A stretch of DNA of 64,000 nucleotides, from assembly GCA_021324365.1 (NCBI GenBank), contig JAJPJE010000100.1:57784-121783 (forward strand), written 5' to 3'. Below are positions 30,577 through 39,580 of this stretch, piece by piece; position 1 is the stretch's first letter, and every line of letters begins with the position of its first letter. The notes below the pieces were generated by a model that was not told where the DNA came from, ran no database searches, and saw only the letters and a program-made list of their open reading frames with translations. The translations under genes were made by a program, and so were the position numbers. Origin of the DNA: Terriglobia bacterium (GTDB taxonomy: Bacteria > Acidobacteriota > Terriglobia > Terriglobales > Acidobacteriaceae).

Positions 30577-31272
30577 TTACGCGGAGAGTTTGCCGGCCGA
30601 GCTCGCCAGCTTTCGCGACTTCAGGAAGTCCTGTACCAGAAAACCGATGGCCGCTGACAGGATCGAACCTCCAACTGTCAACATCAGGGAGCGCGCATAC
30701 ATAAGAAATCCAGAACCGGATTCCTTCGCTTCTGACACTTCTACAGCCCGCTGGTTCTGAACATTCAGAAACAGCTGGCTGCGGGTCGCGCTCAGATACA
30801 ATCGAGTCTTTTGATTGGATTCGAACTGGCCTTTATACCGGCGCGTCTCATCGAAGCCATCTGCCGCTGACTGCACGCGAACTTCGACTTCGTGAAGCCC
30901 TGAAGAGATGTTTAATGTTCGCGAGAACGTCTCGACCCGGCTTCCAAACAACGCGTAGCGCTTTCGCGTCGATCCACTGAACTCTTGTCTGAATTGCAGG
31001 CTGCCATCCAGCCAGACCGACACTTGTGCTTTGCGAAAGGGATGCGAGCCCGTAATGATTAGTAACGCCGATCCAGCGGTGAGCCAGAAATAAACCGAGA
31101 CTAGAAACAGGATACCGAGGCTCGCGCCCAGGCCGATTCGCACCTTTACCGGCACGCGATCAGCAGCACGTGACAGCAGGTGCGACTCGCGCCATAAGCG
31201 ATTCCTGGCAACTTCCAGCGCCGAAACCTGCGAGCCCGAATCGGGAAGACGCCATGACCTGTTGATTTTCAT
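30577..31272 (-). CDS. membrane protein of unknown function, two TM segments
   Basis: About 231 residues. A basic cytoplasmic start is followed by one TM helix (VRIGLGASLGILFLVSVYFW), a periplasmic beta-rich domain of about 120 residues (VSVWLDGSLQFRQEF, LNISSGLHEVEVRVQS, TRLYLSATRSQLFL), and a second TM helix near the C-terminus (LTVGGSILSAAIGFLVQDF). The middle part resembles PEGA-like modules in hydropathy, but no family is recognised. ATG at 31272 lies 23 bases after the stop of the methyltransferase gene and is preferred over the longer frame to 31350, which overlaps it. The two genes are probably cotranscribed. Confidence 0.65.
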   Translation of the reverse strand: MKINRSWRLPDSGSQVSALEVARNRLWRESHLLSRAADRVPVKVRIGLGASLGILFLVSVYFWLTAGSALLIITGSHPFRKAQVSVWLDGSLQFRQEFSGSTRKRYALFGSRVETFSRTLNISSGLHEVEVRVQSAADGFDETRRYKGQFESNQKTRLYLSATRSQLFLNVQNQRAVEVSEAKESGSGFLMYARSLMLTVGGSILSAAIGFLVQDFLKSRKLASSAGKLSA

Positions 31273-31295
31273 ACGATTTCGCTTCGGCTCTCCAG

Positions 31296-32396
31296 TTACG
31301 AACGTACTCTCTCGCAAGGACCTTCGTTTCGCCGCATCCAGAACGAGCAAGGCCAGACGTTGTACCCGTCGTATGTTGGTGTAAACGTGCGCAGATGCTT
31401 GGGCATGCGCAGATAACTGTCTCGCCAGTGCGGGATGGCTCGCTGTAATTCCGCCCGATGCGCGATATGGACCGCGCTACTCGACCAAAGAACGTCGAAA
31501 CATGAGTTGAACGCCAGAAAGGCCTGCAACATGTACTGCTCTGCCCAGAAGCAGAGATTGTGCATCACGAACTGGCGCGGATAATCCGCCGGCAGAAACA
31601 CATCATGAACGTGAACGATGACACCGGGGCGAAGCCGAGGCAGAATCTCGAGGTACTCGTAGAGGACGTCGCTCCCAACCGTAACTACATGACTGGAATC
31701 GAGAAAGAGAATGTCGCCTTCATTTAGCCGGTCGAAGAATTCAAGCGGGATCTGCTGCACCGGGCGTTCGATCAACCTCGTCAAACCCTGAAGCCCAGAC
31801 CGCAGCACAGGATCAGGGTGCGGTTCGACGCAGAATAGTTTCCCGGGATGGCCTTCCTCTGCATTGCATTTCATCGCCGCTGCCGAAAGCCGCGTGCTGT
31901 TGCCGCCGCCGATTTCAATCATCCTTCGTGGTTTGTAGTGACGCACCATGCAATAAGCAACTTCAGCATCGATCGTCTCAAAAAAACCATTATTCAAGTG
32001 AAATTCGGTCGGATCTTCTGACGCGGATTCCGGGAAATGCAACTCCTCGCCATACTCCAGCACGAAGGACTGCAACCGTTTGAGTTGCTGATCGAGACCT
32101 AGATCGACGCCCACCATTCGAGAAAGTGCCTGCCAGTCGCGTAATTCCAACTGCCTGAAGTCGGGAATGGGCCAATAGAAATGATTCGGCGTCAGGTTCA
32201 CACCGATCCTCTGCATCATCCGGAAACCAGCGGCGAAGATGGTACGCATCCACGGATGCCGCGTAATGCCTTTGCGTTCTGGCTTCGGGGTTCCTGGACC
32301 AAGTGGCGGAAAGACTGGAATAGCACGAAGAGTTTCCCCGGTAATGCCAGTTCCTGGACGCGTAACGGGGCGGGTTGTCGCAAAGTCGTGCATCAT
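31296..32396 (-). CDS. class I SAM-dependent methyltransferase
   Basis: 366 residues. A central Rossmann methyltransferase of the Methyltransf_24 type: motif I YKPRRMIEIGGGNSTRLSA, motif II FCVEPHPDPVL, motif III DILFLDSSHVV and the following VHVHDVFLPADY. The DSSH and HDVF elements resemble O-methyltransferases acting on sugars or cephalosporin-like compounds, with metal ligands possible. The N-terminal ~110 residues are unassigned. A double ATG at 32391-32396 is preceded by GAGGAG, so either ATG may be used. It is divergent from the M28 peptidase gene; the substrate is unknown. Confidence 0.85.
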   Translation of the reverse strand: MMHDFATTRPVTRPGTGITGETLRAIPVFPPLGPGTPKPERKGITRHPWMRTIFAAGFRMMQRIGVNLTPNHFYWPIPDFRQLELRDWQALSRMVGVDLGLDQQLKRLQSFVLEYGEELHFPESASEDPTEFHLNNGFFETIDAEVAYCMVRHYKPRRMIEIGGGNSTRLSAAAMKCNAEEGHPGKLFCVEPHPDPVLRSGLQGLTRLIERPVQQIPLEFFDRLNEGDILFLDSSHVVTVGSDVLYEYLEILPRLRPGVIVHVHDVFLPADYPRQFVMHNLCFWAEQYMLQAFLAFNSCFDVLWSSSAVHIAHRAELQRAIPHWRDSYLRMPKHLRTFTPTYDGYNVWPCSFWMRRNEGPCERVRS

Positions 32397-32523
32397 CTCC
32401 TCGAGGGCAATCTACCCCGCAGTAATGTGCGGACGCTCATTGATGAACGCCGCTTTCTCTTTTTTTTTGCAGTGAATGCTTCTAGTTCGACGCTAGCCGC
32501 CGCCGTGGGTTTGCCAATCGTGA

Positions 32524-32553
32524 CAAACACTTCAAACTTGAGTGAAGTGTTTG
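32524..32553. promoter_or_regulatory. perfect 11-bp inverted repeat upstream of the M28 peptidase gene
   Basis: CAAACACTTCA (32524-32534) and TGAAGTGTTTG (32543-32553) are perfect complements around an 8-base centre. It lies between divergent genes and overlaps a GTG in the M28 reading frame. Either an operator or a leader hairpin is possible. Confidence 0.5.
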
Positions 32554-32616
32554 CTCAACGGAAAGACTCTGAATAGGATAGAAGCCCAGAGATTCGTCGG
32601 TCACCTCGAGGCCAAA

Positions 32617-34119
32617 TTGCAAACCAGACCATTGCTGTCGAGCACCATTGGTGCCTTTGCGTTCATCTTGAGTTCATCTGTATTTGCCCAAACAAGCGCT
32701 CCTCCTGCGTTTTCGCCGCAGGTTTTACAGGACTTGAGCCGGGTACAACAGGCCGCTCTCACCAGTGATTACGGATATCAGCGCGCTGCTTATCTGTCCG
32801 ACAACATTGGACCGCGATTAAGCGGTTCCCCTCAATTCCAGCAGGCAGCCGAATACATCTCGAAACAGATGCGCGACCTGGGACTGGAAGTCACAATGGA
32901 AAAAGTGATGGTTCCACACTGGGTGCGAGGCGTGGAATCGGCACAACTGGTCGAATTTCCAGGGCAGGCGCCTAATACAACCCAAAAGATGGTTGTCACA
33001 GCACTGGGTGGTAGCGTCGCCACTCCCGCCGATGGAATCGTCGCCCCCGTTGTTGTTGTCCATAACACGGACGAATTGAACCATCTCGGCCGCGAGAGCG
33101 TCGCTGGCAAGATCGTGCTGTTCGACGAGCATTTCGACGAGCGCATGGCGGCTGAGGGCTACGGTCTGGACGCCTACGGCGAAGCAGTGCAGTATCGCAG
33201 CTCCGGCCCCTCGGAGGCTGCGAAACTCGGAGCCGTTGCCGCTTTAGTTCGCTCCGCAGGACGCGGATCCTTTCGCCTTCCCCATACAGGTGGAACACAC
33301 TACACAAAGGGTGTCCCGAAAATTCCAGCCGGAGCCTTGACTGCTGAAGATGCGGACCTGCTCCAAAGGCTCTCGAATCAGGGCACGGTCAAAATGCGCC
33401 TGACACTTACACCGCAAACTCTGCCGGACGCCGTTGGATACAATGTCATCGGAGATCTGCGTGGCAGCGAACATCCCGAGCAGATCGTGATCATGTCGGG
33501 CCATCTCGATTCCTGGGATCTTGGCACTGGCGCCATTGATGATGCTGCGGGAGTCGGTATCGCACTGCAAGCAATCAAAGTCATCAGAGATCTCGGATTG
33601 AAGCCGAGCCGCACGTTGCGCGTGATTGCTTGGGCAAATGAAGAAAATGGCCTGAGAGGTGGAGCCACGTACGCACGCGAGCATGAAACCGCATTGGCAA
33701 ATCATTACGCGGCGGTCGAGAGCGATTTAGGTGCTGGTCATCCGGTGGGCTTTTTCTTTACCGGTGGTCCGGCAATCAAGGACATCCTGAAGCCGGTCTC
33801 GAACGTGCTCGAAAACTCTGGTGCTGGATTAGCCTATCAGACGGACGAGACTGGCTCGGACCTGATCCCCATGGGAGTGCGCGGTGTGCCGACGTTTGCT
33901 CCCATCCAGGACAATCGTACCTACTTCATTTACCACCACACACCGGCGGACACCTTCGACAAGATCAACCTAAAGGAATTCCAGGAAAACGCGGCAGTAA
34001 TGGCAGGGCTGGGATACGCGCTCGCGAACTCCACAGCTGCTCTCCCGCGCGCCACACGGCCAATGCCGGAATGGCTAAAAGAAGAAGATCAGACCTATTC
34101 GAACGCATCTATGCATTAG
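32617..34119 (+). CDS. M28 family zinc aminopeptidase, exported
   Basis: About 500 residues. Signal peptide TRPLLSSTIGAFAFILSSSV cut near FAQTS, a PA-domain insert (about 120-250: VVVVHNTDELNHLGRESV, GKIVLFDEHF), and the M28 co-catalytic zinc site: His/Asp in MSGHLDSWD, bridging Asp in AIDDAAG, Glu pair in WANEENGLRGG, Asp in ESDLGAG, and His in YHHTPADT. Such enzymes remove N-terminal residues from peptides in the periplasm or outside. TTG at 32617 with GAGG five bases upstream begins the signal peptide cleanly. The frame also has a GTG at 32542, but that sits within the inverted repeat. Confidence 0.9.
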   Translation: MQTRPLLSSTIGAFAFILSSSVFAQTSAPPAFSPQVLQDLSRVQQAALTSDYGYQRAAYLSDNIGPRLSGSPQFQQAAEYISKQMRDLGLEVTMEKVMVPHWVRGVESAQLVEFPGQAPNTTQKMVVTALGGSVATPADGIVAPVVVVHNTDELNHLGRESVAGKIVLFDEHFDERMAAEGYGLDAYGEAVQYRSSGPSEAAKLGAVAALVRSAGRGSFRLPHTGGTHYTKGVPKIPAGALTAEDADLLQRLSNQGTVKMRLTLTPQTLPDAVGYNVIGDLRGSEHPEQIVIMSGHLDSWDLGTGAIDDAAGVGIALQAIKVIRDLGLKPSRTLRVIAWANEENGLRGGATYAREHETALANHYAAVESDLGAGHPVGFFFTGGPAIKDILKPVSNVLENSGAGLAYQTDETGSDLIPMGVRGVPTFAPIQDNRTYFIYHHTPADTFDKINLKEFQENAAVMAGLGYALANSTAALPRATRPMPEWLKEEDQTYSNASMH

Positions 34120-34144
34120 TATCTTTTGCCGCAACGAGGCACGT

Positions 34145-35026
34145 ATGAAAGTTGGATTCATTGGGCTGGGCCGCATGGGTGCACCCATGGCGCGCAACCT
34201 GTCGAAGGCCGGACACGAACTTACAGTGTACAACCGCACTCGTAGCAAGGCCGAGCACCTCGGAGTTCAAGTCGCAAACACCGCGGCAGATGCGGCACGC
34301 AGTGCTGAAATCGTGATCACGATGCTGGCGGACGATCACGCGCTCGAGAACGTCGTATTCGGACACGAAGGCATTGCAAGTGCAATGCAGCCCGGCGCAA
34401 TCCACGTTTCCATGAGCACAATCAGTGTGGCGCTTTCCCAGCGATTGGCGAAGGAGCATCGCGAACGCAAGCAGGCGTATGTCGCCGCGCCCGTGTTTGG
34501 CAGGCCGCAAGCCGCGGAAGCCGTGAAATTGTTTGTTGTGGCGGCGGGCGATCCGACGATGGTGAAAAAATGCGAACCGCTGTTCTCCGCTCTCGGTCAG
34601 CGGACATTCTTCATGGGCGATCAGCCGGAAGAGGCCAACGTGGTGAAGCTCAGCGGCAACTTCCTGATTGCCTCTGTCATTGAGTGTCTGGGCGAAGCAC
34701 TCTCGCTGGTTCGCAAGTACAACGTCGATCCCGAGAAATATGTAGAGATGTTGACCAGTACCCTTTTCTCAGCCCCTGTCTATAAGACCTATGCCGACCT
34801 GATCGTAAAGGAACAATTCGAACCCGCAGGCTTTCGCCTTCAACTTGGTCTGAAAGATGTCCGCCTCGCGATGGCGGCTGCCGAGGCGCAAGCGGTTCCG
34901 ATGCCGGTGGCGAGCGTCATTCGCGACCATGCGCTTGAAGGGATCGCGAACGGCATGAGCGACAAAGACTGGTCATCGCTGGCGCAGGTAGTAGCTTCCA
35001 ATGCAGGACTGAATGGACGAAAGTAG
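34145..35026 (+). CDS. 3-hydroxyisobutyrate dehydrogenase-family NAD(P)-dependent reductase
   Basis: 293 residues. N-terminal Rossmann domain with KVGFIGLGRMGAPMARNLSK and the VYNRTRSKAE segment; the Arg after the second strand suggests NADP preference. The VAAPVFGRPQAAE motif is the substrate-binding signature, and the catalytic Lys lies in VVKLSGNFLIAS. The RLQLGLKDVRLAM helix completes the all-alpha C-terminal domain. The family includes glyoxylate/succinic semialdehyde reductases and beta-hydroxyacid dehydrogenases; the P-V-F-G-R-P variant fits the GLYR-like branch. It overlaps the MFS gene by 14 bases. Confidence 0.9.
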   Translation: MKVGFIGLGRMGAPMARNLSKAGHELTVYNRTRSKAEHLGVQVANTAADAARSAEIVITMLADDHALENVVFGHEGIASAMQPGAIHVSMSTISVALSQRLAKEHRERKQAYVAAPVFGRPQAAEAVKLFVVAAGDPTMVKKCEPLFSALGQRTFFMGDQPEEANVVKLSGNFLIASVIECLGEALSLVRKYNVDPEKYVEMLTSTLFSAPVYKTYADLIVKEQFEPAGFRLQLGLKDVRLAMAAAEAQAVPMPVASVIRDHALEGIANGMSDKDWSSLAQVVASNAGLNGRK

Positions 35027-36254
35027 AAGCGCCGACTCTGCCAGCTTAACTACGTCAAAACAATCTTCAATCCCTCAGCGCGGTTCCGGTATTCCCACCT
35101 CACTGCTGGTCCTCATGTCGGTTGCTGCCGGCGTGGTCGTCGCGAACCTGTATTACAACCAGCCACTACTTTCGCTCATGGCGCACACCTTCGCCCTAGC
35201 GCCGCAATGGATCGGGCTGGTTCCCACGTTGACGCAGATTGGCTATGCGGTTGGAATGTTACTTTTCATTCCACTCGGCGACGTAGCGGACCGGCGCCAG
35301 TTGATTCTGACGATGTCCCTGTTATCGATCGGCGCGCTCGCCATTACTGCTTTAGCTCCGTCGTTCACGGTGCTCGCGATCGCGAGCCTTGCCGTTGGAG
35401 TCTTTTCTATTGTGCCCCAGTTGCTAGTTCCACTGGCCGCGTACCTTGCCCGACCGGAAGAACGTGGTCGTGCCGTGGGCGACGTCATGAGTGGGTTGCT
35501 GGTAGGCATCCTTGTCGCGCGTACGGTGGCAGGCACAATCGGGCAGCACGTGGGATGGCGCGCGATGTATTGGGCCGCGAGCGGAATCATGGTCCTGGTC
35601 ACAATCGCACTGTGGGTGATGCTTCCCAATGTTCCCGGCGAATCGGATCATTCGTATGCGGAGTTACAACGGTCTCTATTGCAGTTGATCCGCAAAGAAC
35701 CGGTACTGCGCGAATCGGCGTTTTCCGGGGCTATGCTGTTCGCGACCTTCAGCGCATTCTGGGCAACACTGGTTTTCCTGCTGGTGAATCCGCCCTACCA
35801 CTACGGCAGCCAAGTCGCCGGATTGTTTGGTCTCGTAGGCGTGATCGGAGCAGCAGCAGCACCGGTCGCGGGCCGCATGGCGGACAAGCGGGACCGGCGC
35901 TCCAATCTACGCGTTGCGATTGTGGTGGTGATGGTGGCCTTTGCGGTTCTGCTGATCTGGCCACGCAAACTCTGGGGACTGATTGTTGGCGTCATCCTGC
36001 TGGATGCCGGCGTGCAATCGGGGCAAGTCACCAACCAGTCGCGTATCTACAGTCTTACGCCAGAAGCGCACAACCGGCTGAATACCGTCTATATGGTTAC
36101 GTATTTTACTGGTGGAGCGCTCGGCTCTGCGGTCGGAACGCTGGCCTGGGATCATTGGCACTGGCCGGGCGTTGCGGTTTCTGGGCTGACCTTCTGCACA
36201 GCAACAATGGCAGCGCTGTTGCGGAAGAGAACGCCGGAACGAAGTAGCCGTTAG
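35013..36254 (+). CDS. MFS transporter
   Basis: 413 residues with 12 predicted TM helices. Characteristic are the N-terminal YYNQPLLSLMA helix end, motif A in the 2-3 loop (IPLGDVADRRQLIL) and its repeat in the second half (GRMADKRDRRSN). The Y-N-Q-P-L start is typical of the drug/H+ or aromatic-exporter branch (YwfA-like) of small Gram-negative MFS proteins. Substrate unknown. The 14-base overlap with the upstream dehydrogenase gene shows they are co-translated, so it may export a product or substrate of that enzyme; this link is inference. Confidence 0.9.
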   Translation: MDESRSADSASLTTSKQSSIPQRGSGIPTSLLVLMSVAAGVVVANLYYNQPLLSLMAHTFALAPQWIGLVPTLTQIGYAVGMLLFIPLGDVADRRQLILTMSLLSIGALAITALAPSFTVLAIASLAVGVFSIVPQLLVPLAAYLARPEERGRAVGDVMSGLLVGILVARTVAGTIGQHVGWRAMYWAASGIMVLVTIALWVMLPNVPGESDHSYAELQRSLLQLIRKEPVLRESAFSGAMLFATFSAFWATLVFLLVNPPYHYGSQVAGLFGLVGVIGAAAAPVAGRMADKRDRRSNLRVAIVVVMVAFAVLLIWPRKLWGLIVGVILLDAGVQSGQVTNQSRIYSLTPEAHNRLNTVYMVTYFTGGALGSAVGTLAWDHWHWPGVAVSGLTFCTATMAALLRKRTPERSSR

Positions 36255-36255
36255 G

Positions 36256-36275
36256 GGCGGCGTCGCCTATTTTTC
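36256..36275 (+). terminator. weak terminator-like hairpin after the MFS gene
   Basis: GGCG (36256-36259) and CGCC (36264-36267) make a short GC stem, followed by ATTTTT. The stem is only four to five pairs, so confidence is low. Confidence 0.4.
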
Positions 36276-36303
36276 CGGCTACCCTCGGTGCACCTGTGCT
36301 GAC

Positions 36304-36540
36304 TTAGCTGGCCTGCTTATCGGAAAATTCGTCTTCGCTCGGATCCGGGATAGTCGATGGCGGATCGCTGGTGGGAAATGAACATTCCAATGTCTTATCC
36401 AACGTTCTCTCGCGCACGTCTTCCTGTTCTTCCTGTTTTTGCTTTTCGCTCTTTACCAGCTTCGGACCACGCCGGCTACCGCGCTCTTCCGAATTGAAGG
36501 TTGAAATCTGCGGATCATCTTTCTTCTGCGCTTCTGCCAT
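36304..36540 (-). CDS. small acidic protein of unknown function
   Basis: About 78 residues, very hydrophilic, with a charged middle (LVKSEKQKQEEQEDVRER) and the C-terminal motif LDKTLECSFPTSDPPS. A D..L..SFP.SDPPS element recurs in small proteins of many Proteobacteria and Acidobacteria, but its role is unknown to me. ATG at 36540 with GAGG eight bases ahead is preferred over a frame starting at 36561. The gene is convergent with the MFS gene and divergent from the GH2 gene. It is probably intrinsically disordered. Confidence 0.7.
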   Translation of the reverse strand: MAEAQKKDDPQISTFNSEERGSRRGPKLVKSEKQKQEEQEDVRERTLDKTLECSFPTSDPPSTIPDPSEDEFSDKQAS

Positions 36541-36682
36541 GGTCGCCTCGAATCGTGCCAATCACCAGTTGGAAGCGCGTTCTTCCGTCCTGGTTGGCTT
36601 CGGCTCCGCCCCGACGACGGTTGCGAAATCGACTTTGGGAAGATGTAAGATGATGGGCTGGAATTTGTCTCTAAGGAGCGTG

Positions 36683-38500
36683 ATGCGCCATCTTCCGCCG
36701 TTTATCTCGCTAGTGTTTCTCGCCACTATCTTTACTGTTGGAGCCGCTTCCGCCGAACCGCAGCCTTCGCCGCTGATCGCCAGCATCGAAAATCGTAAAA
36801 CGATAAGCCTCAACGGGACCTGGCACTACATTGCCGATCCCTACGATAACGGCTATTACGATTATCGCCATCATCCGCGCAAGGATGGGTACTTCCTGAA
36901 TGCGCAACCGAAATCGCCCCAGGACTTGATCGAATACAACTTTGAAAAATCGGATACGCTCCAGGTCCCAGGCGATTGGAATAGCCAGAGAAAAGAGCTG
37001 TTCATGTACGAAGGAACGGTCTGGTACGAGCGAAGCTTCCTCTATCACAAACCGGCGGATAAGCGTACTTTCCTCAGTGTGGGCGCGGCCAATTATGAAT
37101 CGCGCGTATGGGTGAACGGCACCGAAGTATGCGCGCACATTGGCGGCTTCACGTCGTACAACTGCGAGATCACTGATGCAGTGAAAGATGGCGATAATTT
37201 CGTGGTCATTTATGTGAACGACAATCGCCACGCGGATGCCGTCCCTACCGTTAATACCGACTGGTGGAATTACGGTGGCCTCACTCGTGATGTGGAACTG
37301 GTGGAAGTCCCAAAAGTGTTTCTGCAGGATTACTTCCTGCAACTGCAAAAAGGGTCTCAGAGCGAGCTCGCTGGATGGGTGAAGGTGGACGGCGGCTCGC
37401 GTCCCGTGACGGTTCGTATCCCCGAACTGCATATCGAAAAGCAGATTCAGACTGACGCAAATGGCTACGGCCGAATTGTGCTTACCGCCGCAGGACTTAC
37501 CCTATGGTCGCCTGATACTCCCAAGCTTTACGACGTGGAGTTCGATGCCGGAGACGACGTCGTCCACGATCAGATCGGTTTCCGTACCATAGAAGTGCGC
37601 GGGCAGGACATCCTGCTGAACGGCAAGCCGATCTTTTTGCGCGGAGTTTCCGTCCACGAAGAAGCTCCGTATCGTTCCGGACGGGCATTCAGCACCGACG
37701 ATGCGCGCACGCTCCTGGGTTGGGTAAAGGAGATGAACGGCAACTACGTTCGTCTAGCTCATTACCCGCATAATCGCAACATGACGCGCATGGCCGATCG
37801 CATGGGCCTGCTGGTGTGGTCGGAGATTCCCGTCTACTGGACCATTGACTGGAGCAATCCTGCGACCCTCGCCAACGCGAAGAATCAACTGACGGAAGAA
37901 ATCACGCGCGACAAAAATCGCGCGGCAATCATCATCTGGTCGATGGGCAATGAAACCCCGATCAGCGATCCTCGCATGGCCTTCATGCGGGAACTGGTAA
38001 AGACGGCGCGCGGCCTGGATCCAACACGTCTGATTTCAGCGGCGCTCGAGACCCACTACTCCGAGCCCAACGTCAAAATGATCGACGACCCGCTCGGCGC
38101 CGACCTCGATGTGATCGGGTGCAACGAGTACGTTGGCTGGTACGAGCGCAAGGCGGAAGATGCAGATCACATTACTTGGAGAACGCCGTACGATAAGCCC
38201 CTGATCATGACTGAATTTGGTGCCGACGCCGAGTTCGGGTTGCACGGCTCTCCCGATCAACGCTGGACGGAAGAATTCCAGGAAAATGTCTATCGTCACC
38301 AGATCGTAATGCTGAACAAAATTCCTTTCCTACGCGGAACGACGCCGTGGATCCTGATGGATTTTCGCTCGCCTCGCCGCGTTTTACCTGTCGTACAGGA
38401 TTTCTACAACCGCAAGGGCTTGATCTCTGATCGGGGCCAGAAGAAAAAGGCCTTCTATGTGATGCAGGAGTTCTACAAAGAAAAGAGTTCATCTCACTGA
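36683..38500 (+). CDS. exported glycoside hydrolase family 2 enzyme (beta-glucuronidase/galactosidase-like)
   Basis: About 605 residues. Signal peptide (MRHLPPFISLVFLATIFTVG, cut near ASAEP). The GH2 order is complete: jelly-roll sugar-binding domain (ISLNGTWHYIADP, LQVPGDWNSQ, VWYERSFLY), immunoglobulin-like domain (about 240-310), and TIM barrel. The acid/base Glu is in WSMGNETP and the nucleophile Glu in PLIMTEFGADA. The sequence LAHYPHNRNMTRMADRMGLL is typical of the barrel. ATG at 36683 has AAGGAG four bases before it; the frame is open to 36371 without homology. Periplasmic breakdown of plant or glycan beta-glycosides is the likely role; the exact sugar is open. Confidence 0.93.
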   Translation: MRHLPPFISLVFLATIFTVGAASAEPQPSPLIASIENRKTISLNGTWHYIADPYDNGYYDYRHHPRKDGYFLNAQPKSPQDLIEYNFEKSDTLQVPGDWNSQRKELFMYEGTVWYERSFLYHKPADKRTFLSVGAANYESRVWVNGTEVCAHIGGFTSYNCEITDAVKDGDNFVVIYVNDNRHADAVPTVNTDWWNYGGLTRDVELVEVPKVFLQDYFLQLQKGSQSELAGWVKVDGGSRPVTVRIPELHIEKQIQTDANGYGRIVLTAAGLTLWSPDTPKLYDVEFDAGDDVVHDQIGFRTIEVRGQDILLNGKPIFLRGVSVHEEAPYRSGRAFSTDDARTLLGWVKEMNGNYVRLAHYPHNRNMTRMADRMGLLVWSEIPVYWTIDWSNPATLANAKNQLTEEITRDKNRAAIIIWSMGNETPISDPRMAFMRELVKTARGLDPTRLISAALETHYSEPNVKMIDDPLGADLDVIGCNEYVGWYERKAEDADHITWRTPYDKPLIMTEFGADAEFGLHGSPDQRWTEEFQENVYRHQIVMLNKIPFLRGTTPWILMDFRSPRRVLPVVQDFYNRKGLISDRGQKKKAFYVMQEFYKEKSSSH

Positions 38501-38762
38501 AGATTAGAACAAAACACAGTGCGAGACACAGAGGACTCGGAGAAATGAGGCAAGCCGGATTGCTTCCGGGGAGTTCACAAGACTGAATTCTCTACGCTGC
38601 TCCGCCTGCTCCGTTTTGCGCTAGATGCTTTTAATCTCATCGTCATTGGCGGCAATGGGAAGAGCGGTGTATCGTTATCTCGCTCGCACCGGACGTCTAT
38701 GATCGGGCGGGCGTTGGTCATGCTTGGGGCCTCGCACTCGCCGAATTTCACGAGGAGGATTT

Positions 38763-39521
38763 ATGCCGAAGTCTAAGTCTGTTCTGCTGCTGCTCAGCGT
38801 ATTGTTGCTACTCATTTTTGCAGCGTGCAATAAGAAACCCGAAGCCACGGATAATTCCCAGCAACAGCAACCGCCCGCGACTTCGGCTGACAACAATGCC
38901 GCATCTGGTAGCACGCAATCCGCAGCGCCTCCGTCGAATGCCTCTCCTGCGCCGATGCAGGCGGAAAGAGCCCCCGCGGAAAGGCCTGCTCCACCCAAAC
39001 CAAAGATCGTTCCTGCCGGAACTGTTCTTCGCGTGCGTCTGACAGACGCGGTCGGATCCAAAATCAGCCAGAGCGGACAGAGCTTCACGGGCAGCCTCGT
39101 CGATCCAGTCGTGGTTGGCGGTGAAACTGTCATCCCTGCAGGATCAAGTGTGTCGGGCGAAGTGACGAGCGCAAAGTCGGCAGGTCGCTTCAAAGGAGCC
39201 GCCGAGTTGGCGATCACTCTCACGTCCGTCACTGTGCATGGAGTGCCGCATTCCGTAGCCACCTCAACCATCGCGCAGTCCTCTACCGGCAAAGGCAAGC
39301 GCAGTGCTGCGATGATTGGTGGTGGAGCGGGCGCAGGTGCGTTGATTGGAGCGTTGGCCGGCGGTGGAAAGGGAGCCGCCATCGGAGCGCTGGTCGGAGG
39401 CGGAGCAGGAACAGCTGGCGCCGGTCTGACGGGCAATCGTGAAATAACGCTGCCTGCCGAGTCCGCTGTAAGCTTTAAGCTGACGCAGTCTTTGCGGTTG
39501 GACAAGGGCAGCGCAGAATAG
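38763..39521 (+). CDS. lipoprotein with glycine-zipper segment
   Basis: About 252 residues. A type II signal ends in the lipobox LIFAAC with the Cys at about position 20. An Ala/Pro/Gln-rich linker follows (about 25-80), then a beta-rich domain of about 80 residues (PAGTVLRVRLTDAVGSKIS, GSSVSGEVTSAKSAG). The glycine zipper (about 183-225: MIGGGAGAGALIGALAGGG and GAAIGALVGGGAGT) can insert in or coat membranes, as in SmpA/OmlA-type and Rickettsia 17-kDa proteins. GAGGAGG lies six bases before the ATG at 38763. Function unknown; an envelope role is likely. Confidence 0.8.
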   Translation: MPKSKSVLLLLSVLLLLIFAACNKKPEATDNSQQQQPPATSADNNAASGSTQSAAPPSNASPAPMQAERAPAERPAPPKPKIVPAGTVLRVRLTDAVGSKISQSGQSFTGSLVDPVVVGGETVIPAGSSVSGEVTSAKSAGRFKGAAELAITLTSVTVHGVPHSVATSTIAQSSTGKGKRSAAMIGGGAGAGALIGALAGGGKGAAIGALVGGGAGTAGAGLTGNREITLPAESAVSFKLTQSLRLDKGSAE

Positions 39522-39545
39522 CTCTTACAGAAAGGCTGATCGATT

Positions 39546-39573
39546 AAGGCGGCTGGCGGGCCGCCTTTCTTTT
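39546..39573 (+). terminator. Rho-independent terminator after the glycine-zipper lipoprotein
   Basis: AAGGCGGC (39546-39553) and GCCGCCTT (39560-39567) form an 8-bp stem with a 6-base loop, then TCTTTT. Confidence 0.85.
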
Positions 39574-39580
39574 CGAATTC

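Noticed and set aside
35207..36247. 346-codon frame inside the MFS gene
   Set aside because: Same-strand shadow with an Arg-rich composition; the MFS frame has TM helices and family motifs.
36371..36682. Upstream extension of the GH2 gene
   Set aside because: It opposes the small acidic gene, and the signal peptide with AAGGAG marks the start at 36683.
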